The notes: generated by a model from the letters alone, not told the origin. 64,000 bases of DNA from Candidatus Saccharimonadota bacterium (GCA_020428315.1 JAGQNA010000002.1:1-64000); one strand, 5' to 3'. Shown: positions 34,278 through 43,007, counted from the stretch's first letter. A program made the numbers and translations.

Positions 34278-35333
34278 TTATTGCGTAGTTCGTCGGTAAA
34301 CCGGTAGATCTCCGGCAGTTAATGTCCCGGCAACAGCAAGAGTACGTATAAGAAAGTCTGCGTAGGCAAGTCTAATCACACGACGACCATCAACTGTTGT
34401 ATCTTCTTCCTGAGCAATCTCAGCCACCTTATCTGCGATAGCTCGACCACGCCACACGTCAATTGAAAATGCCTGTACAATACGCGGACGATGGTCACCA
34501 CCCGCATTCTTGACTATTTCCGTAAATAACTGCTGATCAAGCGTCGTACCTTCGACGTCATTAATGATGATCGTTTCTTCAATATGGTGGCCTTGCAGCT
34601 CCTTGACAACCGCCCCCGAGCCAAGAATCTGCTCCATTGACTGTCTTCCGCTAGCATCTGCAAAGTAGCCATTATTCTTGGCAAGTGCTTCATACACACC
34701 AAAAACTTGTTCAATCTCTGATTTATTGCCTTCAAACTCATCACCGTACAGGGCTTCTAATGCACTCGTAATTTGCGGACGATATTTGATGGCATTAGTG
34801 GTAATTACAGGATATTTATCAATTGCACCACACCCACAGTTCTCTCCCTCGGCATGATCATCGCTATGTGCACCATGACTGAACTCTGCCTCTGAAAGCT
34901 TGCTAGCCATGAATGCGCGGTCGCCGCCCACTGTTTGTTCATCCTGCGGCGCACCTTGGATCGCACGCCACATACTTGCTGCCACCACAAGACCACCCCC
35001 AAATACCTTAGCACGAAGCTTTGACCTACCAAAAAGTTGAATTTTCTTTTCACCGTTCTCATCGCGGTATTCCTGGATGACTTTAGTCCATGGGCGGCCG
35101 TCCCCGCAGCCGTCATCATCTACCTCGACTTGTTTGAAAGCATTTGGATTATTAGTCAAGAATTCACGAATATGGCGTGGCGTGTCGGGCGTCAAAATAC
35201 CTTGATCAATCTGAGACTTAACACTAATGCCACCTTCGCCGAACCCTAGCCCATCTGGGGCAATACATTCGACAATTGCTGTTTGATGTTCTTTTTCTGA
35301 ATAATTCATAGGGGTGTGTTTGCCTATAGACAT
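34278..35333 (-). CDS. Cadmium-type (zeta) carbonic anhydrase-like protein
   Basis: The pattern of metal and active site residues fits CDCA of diatoms. There, Cys, then Asp and Arg in a CxDxR motif, and His followed by Cys ten residues later, form the site. Here C76-G-D78-G-R80 is followed by H156 and C166 (ten apart), then CGCGA (166-170). The family binds Cd or Zn and hydrates CO2. The 351-aa protein has one such domain plus extra parts of unknown role, and no signal peptide. AAAGGA lies 9 nt before the ATG. The assignment rests on motif spacing read by eye. Confidence 0.6.
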   Translation of the reverse strand: MSIGKHTPMNYSEKEHQTAIVECIAPDGLGFGEGGISVKSQIDQGILTPDTPRHIREFLTNNPNAFKQVEVDDDGCGDGRPWTKVIQEYRDENGEKKIQLFGRSKLRAKVFGGGLVVAASMWRAIQGAPQDEQTVGGDRAFMASKLSEAEFSHGAHSDDHAEGENCGCGAIDKYPVITTNAIKYRPQITSALEALYGDEFEGNKSEIEQVFGVYEALAKNNGYFADASGRQSMEQILGSGAVVKELQGHHIEETIIINDVEGTTLDQQLFTEIVKNAGGDHRPRIVQAFSIDVWRGRAIADKVAEIAQEEDTTVDGRRVIRLAYADFLIRTLAVAGTLTAGDLPVYRRTTQ

Positions 35334-35528
35334 TTCGTTCTGTTCCTTTTAATATTATGTAACCAATTTTGAATTATACTCCTTGCTCTAAAGAAAATAT
35401 AGCCCGAATTTACCTCATCAAAACAAAGTGTTCCGCCATATATCAGCGACTAGAGTTAGATTCCTATCACGCACCGAGGGCAGATCTAGTAATAAGTCCG
35501 GAATTATGTCAGATTTATTCGATACTAA

Positions 35529-38072
35529 TTACACGTTATCAACAAATATATTAATAAACCTAGCGAATTTGTCGGCGATGCGCTCGAGTGTGCTGCTGCG
35601 CTCGCGGATGCCGAGCTTGTAGCCGTCGCTAAAGGCTTTGGCGTAGTCGTCTTGGCGTGGTTTGCGCCCGCTGTACGAGTAGTTAGATATTAGCTTTTCG
35701 AGCCGTTCAACGTCGAGGTTTTCTTCGCCGGCGAACTTTTCTATCGCTTTTCGCTCTTCGTCGCTCCAATACTTTTGGAATTCACCATCGACCTGTTCAC
35801 CATTGGTGATTTGAGGCAAGTACCCATTGATAAATCGCTCGATCAACTCTCGCTTGCTCCGCAATTTTTCGTCGCCACTCATCAGGTCATCGACTTGCTT
35901 GCGGAGTTTATTGCGTTCATCGTCTGACGCATCGATATATTTGGCAAGTAGTTGCAGTATGTAGTCGACATTTATCTCATCGCGGCGCACTAGCTCTAGC
36001 TCGAAGTCTACTTCATTCAAGATAGAATCTTTTTCAGCGCCGTCACCTCTAGCTTCGAAGTATAGGTCAAGATATTTGCTCTTGAAATCTTCGAACTGCT
36101 GGGCGGTCATGGCGGTGTCGCTGTAGTCAAAGTCGGTAAAGCTCGTTAATACGTTGCGTGTTCGCATAACCTCACGAAATAGCTCGACAAACTGTTTTTT
36201 ATCGGCTTCGCCAGTCAGCGCGTCAATGTCGCCAAGAGTTGGAACAAACGCGAGTAGCTCGCCGACTTTGGCGTTAAATTCGTCTACATAGGCTTCGTAC
36301 GGCTTTAGGAATATCGTCTCGCGGGCGTCTTTGTTGCTAAACAATGCCACGGCTTCGTCGGTACGAGCTTTGAGATTACGGAACACTACGATATTACCCT
36401 GCGACTTGACTTCGTTGAGTATACGGTTGGTACGGCTATAGGCTTGCAGTAGTCCGTGGTAACACAAGTTTTTATCGATATACAGCGTGTTGAGCGTCTT
36501 GCTGTCAAATCCTGTCAGGAACATATTTACCACCAGCAATATGTCAATCTCGCGTGATTTGACGCGGCGAGCGATGTCTTTGTAGTAGTTATAAAAACTC
36601 TTGCTGTCGCGCGTGGTGTAATTGGTATCATACAGTGCGTTGTAGTCGCCCATAGCGCGCTCTAGCACGTCACGTGAGTGTTCGTTTACCACTGCACCGT
36701 CGCCCATGTCGATATCGACTTCGTCGATCATGCCGTCGGCATCTTTGTCATCTTCGTTAGCTTGATAGCTAAATATCGTGGCGATTCGCAGGTTGTGCCC
36801 GCGCGATTTGAAAGCGTCGTAGTATTTACGGAGCATCTCGGTAGAGCTGACACACATCATAGCAGTAAAGTCCCGGCTGTGCGTCTTGCGGTCGTGATTT
36901 GCGATGATATAGTCGACGATTTTGCCGATACGCTCGTCGCTTTCCATGACTTCGCGCGTGTCGATTGCTTCGACATCAATGTCGATGTTGGTTTCGCTAC
37001 CCTCGCGTTGTTTGAATTTGCCGACGTATTCCACGCTAAATTTCAACACGTTGCCGTCGTTTATGGCGTCGGTGATGACATAGCGGTGCAGGCACTCACC
37101 AAACAAATCGGCGGTGGTGCGCTTGCCAAAGCGTGAATTGCCGGTGGCGTTGTCGGCAAATATCGGCGTACCAGTAAAGCCAAACATCTGGAAGTTGCTG
37201 AAGTATTCGGTGATATTGTAGTGCGTCTCGCCAAACTGCGAGCGGTGACATTCGTCAAAGATAAACACAATCCGCTGATCGCGCACCGCTTCCATAGCTC
37301 CAGTGTGGCGCTCTTTTTTGATGGCGTTGTCGAGCTTTTGGATAGTCGTGACGATCAGCTTGGTGTCGGGGTCGCTGAGTTGTTTCACTAGCGCATGAGT
37401 GTTGTCGGTGCCATCCACGCTACCTTCTTTGAAGCTATTGAACTCGCGAATCGTCTGGTAGTCTAGATCGTTGCGGTCGACCACAAACAGTACTTTGTCT
37501 ACGGCAGGGTTTTCGGTCATGATCTGCGCCGCCTTGAAGCTTGTCAGGGTCTTGCCGCTACCTGTAGTGTGCCAGATATATCCGCCCTGTCCGACGCCAC
37601 TTTCAACGCGCTCGATAATCCGCTCTACAGCGTAGTATTGGTATGGGCGCAGCGCCATCAATACTTTGTCGGTTTCGTTTAGTACGATGTATTTGGTGAT
37701 CATGCGCGACACATGGCATTTCTCTAGGAAATCGCGAGCAAATTCGTCCAGCTGGCTGATGCGCTTGTTCTCGCGGTCTGTCCAGTAAAAGGTTTGTTTG
37801 AAGCTAGCTTTTTTGGCGCCGCTGTAGCTGACGCTGTTGGCGTAATATTTGGTATCGACGCCATTGCTGATGACGAATAGCTGGACGTATTGGAACAGCC
37901 CATTACCACTAGCATAGCTGTGGCGGCGGTAGCGATTTATCTGGTTAAAGGCCTCTTTGAGCTCGATGCCGCGGCGCTTGAGCTCTATCTGCACCAGTGG
38001 CAAGCCGTTTATTAGCAGCGTCACATCGTAGCGCGTGTCGTACTCGCCATTATTTACAATTTGCTGTGCCAC
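35529..38072 (-). CDS. hsdR: HsdR main fragment (nuclease and motor)
   Basis: A GTG at 38072, only 12 nt past the TAA, could restart translation and give 847 aa with the nuclease and helicase motifs complete: QIELKRRG, WHTTGSGKT, FDECHRSQFG, FGFTGTPIFA, and a RecA2 domain with FLTGFDSKTLN and YSRTNRI. Only the first 105 residues would be missing. No Shine-Dalgarno is obvious before the GTG. Codon use is more GC-rich than in the neighbouring core genes. Confidence 0.75.
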   Translation of the reverse strand: MAQQIVNNGEYDTRYDVTLLINGLPLVQIELKRRGIELKEAFNQINRYRRHSYASGNGLFQYVQLFVISNGVDTKYYANSVSYSGAKKASFKQTFYWTDRENKRISQLDEFARDFLEKCHVSRMITKYIVLNETDKVLMALRPYQYYAVERIIERVESGVGQGGYIWHTTGSGKTLTSFKAAQIMTENPAVDKVLFVVDRNDLDYQTIREFNSFKEGSVDGTDNTHALVKQLSDPDTKLIVTTIQKLDNAIKKERHTGAMEAVRDQRIVFIFDECHRSQFGETHYNITEYFSNFQMFGFTGTPIFADNATGNSRFGKRTTADLFGECLHRYVITDAINDGNVLKFSVEYVGKFKQREGSETNIDIDVEAIDTREVMESDERIGKIVDYIIANHDRKTHSRDFTAMMCVSSTEMLRKYYDAFKSRGHNLRIATIFSYQANEDDKDADGMIDEVDIDMGDGAVVNEHSRDVLERAMGDYNALYDTNYTTRDSKSFYNYYKDIARRVKSREIDILLVVNMFLTGFDSKTLNTLYIDKNLCYHGLLQAYSRTNRILNEVKSQGNIVVFRNLKARTDEAVALFSNKDARETIFLKPYEAYVDEFNAKVGELLAFVPTLGDIDALTGEADKKQFVELFREVMRTRNVLTSFTDFDYSDTAMTAQQFEDFKSKYLDLYFEARGDGAEKDSILNEVDFELELVRRDEINVDYILQLLAKYIDASDDERNKLRKQVDDLMSGDEKLRSKRELIERFINGYLPQITNGEQVDGEFQKYWSDEERKAIEKFAGEENLDVERLEKLISNYSYSGRKPRQDDYAKAFSDGYKLGIRERSSTLERIADKFARFINIFVDNV

Positions 38073-38084
38073 TTGGTATTCGTT

Positions 38085-38396
38085 TTAGCACCATTTGGTC
38101 ATGTTGATGAACTCTATATATACGCTCGTGCCGTCGTCGCGCACTAGATGCATTCGATCGCGCAGTATTTTGGCGCGGTCAAACACATTGCCTTTGTCGA
38201 GGTGATTTACGATGCGCTTGAATTCGGCTTCGCTGAAGGCAGTGCCGTCAAGTTTCTCGGCGTTGTGCTTCTCTAGCTGGCGCTTCAGGTTTGCCAGTAG
38301 CTCGGCGTTGTCGGCGATGGTAACGCGCTCATAACCCTGCTCGGCTAGCTGAGCGACAAGGTTGTTTTCGAGGGTTTGTTCGGATTGGGTTGTCAT
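38085..38396 (-). CDS. hsdR: HsdR N-terminal fragment
   Basis: 103 codons from the hsdR ATG to the in-frame TAA. It holds the family's N-terminal helices and DDGTSVYIEFINMTKWC. It begins 9 nt after the PIN toxin stop, so hsdR is probably co-transcribed with the toxin-antitoxin genes. Confidence 0.7.
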   Translation of the reverse strand: MTTQSEQTLENNLVAQLAEQGYERVTIADNAELLANLKRQLEKHNAEKLDGTAFSEAEFKRIVNHLDKGNVFDRAKILRDRMHLVRDDGTSVYIEFINMTKWC

Positions 38397-38405
38397 GATT
38401 CTATT

Positions 38406-38915
38406 TTACTTCATAAATAGTTCTTGGTATTCTTGTGGTGATAAAATAACGGGCTCGGCATCGGGATATTCTATGAAATCCGTATCGCTTGACACAATGA
38501 CCGCAGAGTTATCCAAGGCAAATTTGACGATTGGTTCATCTGCTACATCGCGAATATTAATTTTGCCGAATTCTTCACTGTCGGCAGTATCTATCAAAAA
38601 ACTGTCAAAAAATTGTTCGATTTCTTTTTTGTGCTTGCGAGATATCTTTGGGTACACCGAACTACTAAAATCAATAAGTTCATCGACTATATATTGCGAT
38701 ACTATAAATTCGTGATTAAGTACCAGGTGTTTTAGTACTTTGTTTTCAGCTCCACTCCAGAATAGACCGCTCACAAGCAGACTTGTATCAGCGACTATTT
38801 TGTATCTATCGCTATTTTGTGAGCGCGCGCCTTGCTCGGCGTTGTTTCGTAAGCTCTGTAGTAGCTTCCTCCGCTGAGCCAAACTGACTTTGGGCGCCGA
38901 TTTTTTCTGTTTCAT
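38406..38915 (-). CDS. PIN-domain toxin
   Basis: The PIN ribonuclease fold shows its acidic residues in order: VADTSLLVSGLF (about residues 41-52), VDELIDF, RDVADEPIVKFAL and VSSDTDFIEYP. It matches the PIN-family putative toxin component (COG1569-like). About 37 residues precede the fold and overlap the antitoxin frame by 104 nt; AAAGG lies 8 nt before the chosen ATG. Expression depends on the antitoxin promoter. Confidence 0.8.
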   Translation of the reverse strand: MKQKKSAPKVSLAQRRKLLQSLRNNAEQGARSQNSDRYKIVADTSLLVSGLFWSGAENKVLKHLVLNHEFIVSQYIVDELIDFSSSVYPKISRKHKKEIEQFFDSFLIDTADSEEFGKINIRDVADEPIVKFALDNSAVIVSSDTDFIEYPDAEPVILSPQEYQELFMK

Positions 38916-39072
38916 TGAAAAGCCTTTCTAGCCTTTTTTCGTCGCGTATCATTTTCAGTGCTGCTTCGCGGAGTAGATCGCTACGACTGCCAAAACGTTT
39001 TTTGGCGACAGCGTCTACCTCATCTAACAACTCCACAGGAAATGCAACGTTAAATGTCTTGGTTGATTTCAT
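38812..39072 (-). CDS. Ribbon-helix-helix antitoxin
   Basis: An 86-aa protein whose N-terminus (KTFNVAFPVELLDEVDAVAKKRFGSRSDLLREA) is a CopG/MetJ-type ribbon-helix-helix DNA-binding fold; the charged C-terminal part would bind and block the PIN toxin. AAGGA lies 8 nt before the ATG. The promoter upstream is enclosed in a perfect 17-bp inverted repeat, the likely autoregulatory operator. Confidence 0.85.
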   Translation of the reverse strand: MKSTKTFNVAFPVELLDEVDAVAKKRFGSRSDLLREAALKMIRDEKRLERLFNETEKIGAQSQFGSAEEATTELTKQRRARRALTK

Positions 39073-39163
39073 CGTTTGATTCCTTCCGTACGCGTGGACG
39101 TATTGCCGTGATTGCCGTTCACGTTGACGTAGAGCCGCGTTTTTTAAATATTACGATACTTCT

Positions 39164-39208
39164 ATTGTATAGAAATTGTATGGCAATGTCAATACAATTT
39201 CTATACAA
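39164..39208 (-). promoter_or_regulatory. Toxin-antitoxin promoter inside a perfect inverted repeat
   Basis: Minus strand: TTGACA (39187-39192), 17 bp, TACAAT (39164-39169), a near-perfect promoter. The arms 39165-39181 and 39192-39208 are a 17-bp perfect inverted repeat with a 10-nt centre. The right arm overlaps the hsdS stop codon. Binding of a ribbon-helix-helix dimer here would block RNA polymerase. Confidence 0.85.
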
Positions 39209-40448
39209 ACATCCTTTGCAAAAGTCCCTTTTTCCATGCTTTGGCGCTAGCCAGGCGGGTGGTTTCGGTGGTGATGCGCGCGTCGAGGGCGGTGAGGAAG
39301 GTGGTAATTTTTTGCTGTTCTTCGATGGATGGCAATCTTATGGACAACTTCATTACTTCAGATTTCGAAATATTGTAGCGCGTGCTGCCCTGGGCTAACC
39401 TCACGATAGCTTGTCGAACACTCATGCTGTGAAAAATATATCTTGCAAATTCGGGCAGTAGCTCACTCTTTTTGGCGCGATATCCAAAACAGAAGCTATT
39501 CAAATATAAGTTATCTACCTCGTCCAAAAGTACTGATGTATAACCAGTTTCTTCTGGAGTTTCAGAGGATGTAGTGAAGAATATATCGCCATATTGTGCT
39601 GTGTTTTGCTTCTCACTCGGTGATATTCGCACATAACCGTAGTTCTTGCTGATTTTCGTATTACTAAATATTTGCGTATAAGTTATAAAGGGTGAACCTT
39701 CACCGAAATCAACTCCACTTTTGCCCGTGAGACCATTGTAGGTGTTGCCAATATCTCCGAGTCTATTCTCCTCCCACTCTGGGTATGGATTGCCGCTTTC
39801 GTCTTTGAACCGGATTTGCTGGCTGAAGATTTGTTGCATGACGGCTTTTTTGTACTGCGCTAGGCTGGCAAGCTTCTGCTCGCCCGCCGCTATCCGCGCA
39901 TCAACCGCCGTCAAAAACTCCGCGATTTTTTCTTGCTCCGGTTTTTGCGGAAGATTTAACTTAAACGCACGAACCGCCTGGAAGTTTAAGCCCTCTTTTC
40001 CACCACCAGTTTGAGCCTTCAGTAGCTCGTTTGTACTTTCTGTTTTTGAAAGAATTGTGTGAACAATATAGGGGTTGGTTTTCTCTAATCTGATTATACA
40101 AACGTGCTGACTGAGATTTCCTTCATCGAAACTTGCAGGCACAACGCACGTCCTACCTAAAGATGCGCCTGTAATATTAAGCAGCACGTCTAAAGGCTTG
40201 ATACTTGAGTTTGCCATAAAATCATGTGTTTGTCTGTCTATGTAAACAATATCTGATAAATCTAGTTTTCCGCCATTCACATTCTGACTTCTCACAAAGG
40301 GAATACCAGCTTGCTTATAGACTTTGCTTCCGCCTCTAGGGGTTGAGCCACTTCCCACCTTGCTTGCAACATCCCCAAGCTTCTTCATCTGCCACTCACC
40401 CGAAAACTCTGGAAAACGAAGTTCTGGGGTCATTTGCTGTGGGTTCAT
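39201..40448 (-). CDS. hsdS: Type I restriction-modification specificity subunit HsdS
   Basis: HsdS sets the DNA target through two recognition domains. Each is followed by the conserved helical spacer: EKIAEFLTAVDARIAAGEQKL in the middle and QKITTFLTALDARITTETTRL at the end, a repeat that shows both halves are complete. The recognition domains are more AT-rich than the spacers, as expected from domain swapping. The start overlaps the small upstream ORF by ATGA. Confidence 0.93.
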   Translation of the reverse strand: MNPQQMTPELRFPEFSGEWQMKKLGDVASKVGSGSTPRGGSKVYKQAGIPFVRSQNVNGGKLDLSDIVYIDRQTHDFMANSSIKPLDVLLNITGASLGRTCVVPASFDEGNLSQHVCIIRLEKTNPYIVHTILSKTESTNELLKAQTGGGKEGLNFQAVRAFKLNLPQKPEQEKIAEFLTAVDARIAAGEQKLASLAQYKKAVMQQIFSQQIRFKDESGNPYPEWEENRLGDIGNTYNGLTGKSGVDFGEGSPFITYTQIFSNTKISKNYGYVRISPSEKQNTAQYGDIFFTTSSETPEETGYTSVLLDEVDNLYLNSFCFGYRAKKSELLPEFARYIFHSMSVRQAIVRLAQGSTRYNISKSEVMKLSIRLPSIEEQQKITTFLTALDARITTETTRLASAKAWKKGLLQRMFV

Positions 40449-40648
40449 GGCTTGACCTCTGTTGATTCATAGGCTACGCTAGAAGCTAACGTAGCCTGAG
40501 GGGCGTTGTTTTCTATACCAAAAAATATTGACATAAGCATTTCACTTATGCTACCATGTAAGTGGTAAGTAATTCCTCTGTCGTGGGACTCCGTATGGTT
40601 TCTCGTAAATAGCGACAGAGGTTTTATCTTTGTCTGAGACAAGATCAT
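40445..40648 (-). CDS. Small ORF coupled to DUF3800 and hsdS, 67 aa
   Basis: The frame begins in an ATGA overlap with the DUF3800 gene and ends in an ATGA overlap with hsdS, which points to translation. The product has no known domain (central GITYHLHGSISEMLMSIFFG could be a short amphipathic helix). A perfect 8-bp inverted repeat AGGCTACG/CGTAGCCT (40471-40478, 40490-40497) lies just before the hsdS start. It could be a real accessory protein or only a coupling frame. Confidence 0.5.
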   Translation of the reverse strand: MILSQTKIKPLSLFTRNHTESHDRGITYHLHGSISEMLMSIFFGIENNAPQATLASSVAYESTEVKP

Positions 40649-41298
40649 CCGAACAATCTCCCTTCTTCTACTGTAATGTCTTGAATAATATCAGCATATG
40701 ATGAATCTGTGTGCTCGTATTTACGGAAATATGACCATGCAACAAAATCTATTACTTGCAGCCCTTTCTCTTGTGATGGTTTGATAATCTCTGTCTGTAT
40801 TTTTAATTTGTGATTGCTGGCTGTCTGAGAATTGAGGTAGTTTACAAAATTTTCGTTTAGAAATTTACTGGTTTCGCGTCGTGATGCAACGAAACGAATC
40901 TCGCCATCGAGCGGAATAAGTTTTTTGCCAATCATGCGGTCTAGTAAAATATTGACGACGTAGTTGTATAGTACATGTTTCTCATCGTGGAGCCTGGTGT
41001 AGACTCGCTTTTTATCAAGCTTAAGAGTTAGTACCGACGAATTACTTTTGGCGAGACTGTTGAGTAGACGCACACGGTTTTTAGGATGCTCTTTATAGCA
41101 ATGCAGTACGCCGTGGTGATTCTTGACTTCCTTTTTGGTAAAACCATGGAATATTTTGTTAACCATCTTGTCGAGTTGCCTGGGGTGAGCAGTAAAGACG
41201 AACGACACTACGAAGTAACGACTTGTCTTTTGTTTGGTAAAGTCAAACCCCAGGTCACCACTCTCATCCATGTAAACTGTTGGCTGTATTTTTGTCAT
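40645..41298 (-). CDS. DUF3800 protein
   Basis: The start YMDESGDLGF and the later block LQVIDFVAWSYFRKYEH are hallmarks of DUF3800. The ordered acidic residues suggest an RNase H-like nuclease fold, but this is inference. DUF3800 genes often sit in defence or mobile regions. It begins 2 nt after hsdM and is more AT-rich than hsdM, so it looks like a later insertion into the hsdM-hsdS operon. Confidence 0.8.
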   Translation of the reverse strand: MTKIQPTVYMDESGDLGFDFTKQKTSRYFVVSFVFTAHPRQLDKMVNKIFHGFTKKEVKNHHGVLHCYKEHPKNRVRLLNSLAKSNSSVLTLKLDKKRVYTRLHDEKHVLYNYVVNILLDRMIGKKLIPLDGEIRFVASRRETSKFLNENFVNYLNSQTASNHKLKIQTEIIKPSQEKGLQVIDFVAWSYFRKYEHTDSSYADIIQDITVEEGRLFG

Positions 41299-41300
41299 AT

Positions 41301-42845
41301 CTAAAACGGCGATTTAATGCCGAGCTCCTTGGCAAATTTCTCTATAGCGGCGTCTAGTTCGGCGGTGGTGGCGTCGGCGGCATGGATGTCGGCGACAACT
41401 TGGTCGAGGTCTATCGGGGCTTCTGGCTCAAAGGTGTCGACATAGCGCGGGATGTTGAGGTTGTAATCGTTTTCTTGAATCTCGGCTAGAGTGGCTAGGT
41501 GGCTGTATTTGTCCTCGCTGGTGCGGCTGGCGTAGATTTCCATGATTTTATCTATATCACTCGGGCGCAGGCGGTTTTGGTTTTTGCCTTTTTCGAAATG
41601 TTTGCTGGCGTCGATAAATAGCACATCGTTAGTCGTTTTGCACTTTTTGAACACCAAGATACAAGCTGGGATGCTAGTGCCGTAGAACAGGTTGGCTGGT
41701 AGGCCGATGACGGCATCGAGGTAATTGCGCTCGATGAGTGCCTGGCGAATCACACCCTCAGCGGCGCCACGAAACAGTACACCATGCGGCATGACGACCG
41801 CCATGGTGCCGTTGTCGGCTAGCTGGTGCACCATGTGCGTGATGAAGGCGTAGTCGGCCTTGCTACTCGGTGCGACCTTGCCCCACGGGCTGAATCGTTC
41901 GTCTTGAGCGTTGAGCGGATTGCTATCGCCCGCCCATTTGGCGCTAAATGGCGGATTGGCGACGACGGCTTCGAATTTGTATTCTAGGTGCTCTGGGTGG
42001 ACAAGCGTGTCTTCTTGCTTGATGTCGAAACGGTCGAAATGCACATCGTGCAGAATCATGTTCATGCGCGCAAGGTTGTAGGTGGTGTTGTTCATCTCTT
42101 GGCCAAAGTAGCGGTCGATTTCGGTGTATTTACCGATGCGTAGCAGTAGCGAGCCCGAGCCACAGGCTGGGTCATAGACGCTTTTGAGTCGTGTTTTGCC
42201 AGTAGAGACGATGCGCGCTAGGATTTGGCTGACTTCTTGTGGAGTGTAGAACTCGCCAGCCTTTTTGCCAGCGCCGCTAGCAAACTGCCCGATGAGGTAT
42301 TCGTAAGCGTCGCCGAGGATGTCTATTTTGCTATTGCCTAGCTGAAAATCTATCTTGTCGAGATGCTTGAGGACTTTGGCGATGAGCTCACTTTTGGCGG
42401 CCATGGTCTTGCCGAGCTTGTTGGCGTTGAGGTCTAGTTCTGAGAAGAGCTTATCGAAATCTTCTTCGCTGTCGGTACCCATGGTGCTGCTTTCGATATT
42501 TGCTAAAATCCGCTGCAGGTCTTCGATGTAATCGTCGAGGTTGGTTCGGGCGGCCATTTTGCTAAACAGTTCGCTTGGTAGTAGGAAGTAGCCCAGGTGG
42601 TCGAGTGAGGCTTTGCGGACTTCGTCGATGATGTCGAAATCTGTATCGGCGATGTCTTTGTATTTGACGCCCTCGCTGGCGAGTAAATCGGTGTCGGCGT
42701 AGAGCTCGAGCTTTTCGGATAGGTATTTGTAGAAGATAAAACCTAAGATGTAGTCGCGAAACTCATCAGCGTCCATCTTGCCACGCAGTTCGTTGGCGAT
42801 ATTCCATAGAGATGTTTGTAGTTGCTTTTTTTGATCCTCACTCAT
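41301..42845 (-). CDS. hsdM: Type I restriction-modification DNA methyltransferase HsdM
   Basis: The N-terminal HsdM helical domain (LWNIANELRGKMDADEFR) is followed by an N6-adenine methyltransferase with the SAM motif DPACGSGSLL and catalytic NPPF in VVANPPFSAKW. The length of 514 aa is normal. Its GC-rich codon use sets it apart from the chromosome around it. A TATACT lies 9 nt before the ATG. It heads the operon hsdM - DUF3800 - small ORF - hsdS. Confidence 0.95.
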   Translation of the reverse strand: MSEDQKKQLQTSLWNIANELRGKMDADEFRDYILGFIFYKYLSEKLELYADTDLLASEGVKYKDIADTDFDIIDEVRKASLDHLGYFLLPSELFSKMAARTNLDDYIEDLQRILANIESSTMGTDSEEDFDKLFSELDLNANKLGKTMAAKSELIAKVLKHLDKIDFQLGNSKIDILGDAYEYLIGQFASGAGKKAGEFYTPQEVSQILARIVSTGKTRLKSVYDPACGSGSLLLRIGKYTEIDRYFGQEMNNTTYNLARMNMILHDVHFDRFDIKQEDTLVHPEHLEYKFEAVVANPPFSAKWAGDSNPLNAQDERFSPWGKVAPSSKADYAFITHMVHQLADNGTMAVVMPHGVLFRGAAEGVIRQALIERNYLDAVIGLPANLFYGTSIPACILVFKKCKTTNDVLFIDASKHFEKGKNQNRLRPSDIDKIMEIYASRTSEDKYSHLATLAEIQENDYNLNIPRYVDTFEPEAPIDLDQVVADIHAADATTAELDAAIEKFAKELGIKSPF

Positions 42846-42895
42846 AGTGCTTCTAGTATACCGTAAAAATGAGGCTAAGTGTGTAATCTATCTTG

Positions 42896-42970
42896 TGGTG
42901 ATCCCTACGGGAGTCGAACCCGTGTTGCCAGGATGAGAACCTGGAGTCCTAACCACTAGACGAAGGGACC
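42896..42970 (-). tRNA. tRNA-Glu (CTC)
   Basis: On the minus strand the gene starts GGTCCCTTCGTCTAGTGG, has anticodon stem CCAGG/CCTGG with loop TTCTCAT (anticodon CTC), a T-arm with GTTCGACT, and an encoded CCA end. The acceptor stem pairs with one G-U. It reads GAG codons. Confidence 0.95.
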
Positions 42971-43007
42971 ATGTAAATTACACTTTACCGAAAAAAGACC
43001 GAGTTGT

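Larger units (their letters stand above)
35529..38396 (-). pseudogene. hsdR: Type I restriction subunit HsdR interrupted by one in-frame TAA
   Basis: Both parts lie in the same frame. The stop at 38085-38087 replaces the Gln of the conserved W-C-Q-N segment of HsdR (TGG TGC TAA AAC), a CAA-to-TAA change. Everything else is intact over 956 codons: a PD-(D/E)xK nuclease (RYDVTLLIN, QIELKRRG), the translocase motor (HTTGSGKT, FDECHRSQFG, FTGTPI) and the C-terminal helical domain. It is either a pseudogene, a recent loss, a suppressed stop or a sequencing error. Confidence 0.8.

Noticed and set aside
35369-35554. 61-codon ORF in the gap between the carbonic anhydrase-like gene and hsdR
   Set aside because: Overlaps the hsdR end, has no ribosome site and no protein-like features.
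36678-37136. 152-codon ORF opposite hsdR
   Set aside because: It mirrors the codon structure of hsdR on the other strand and has low-complexity Val/Asp/Phe composition; a shadow frame.
38085-38087. Use of an altered genetic code to explain the stop in hsdR
   Set aside because: Many genes here end in TAA, and TGA and TAG also act as stops; known code 25 changes TGA only.
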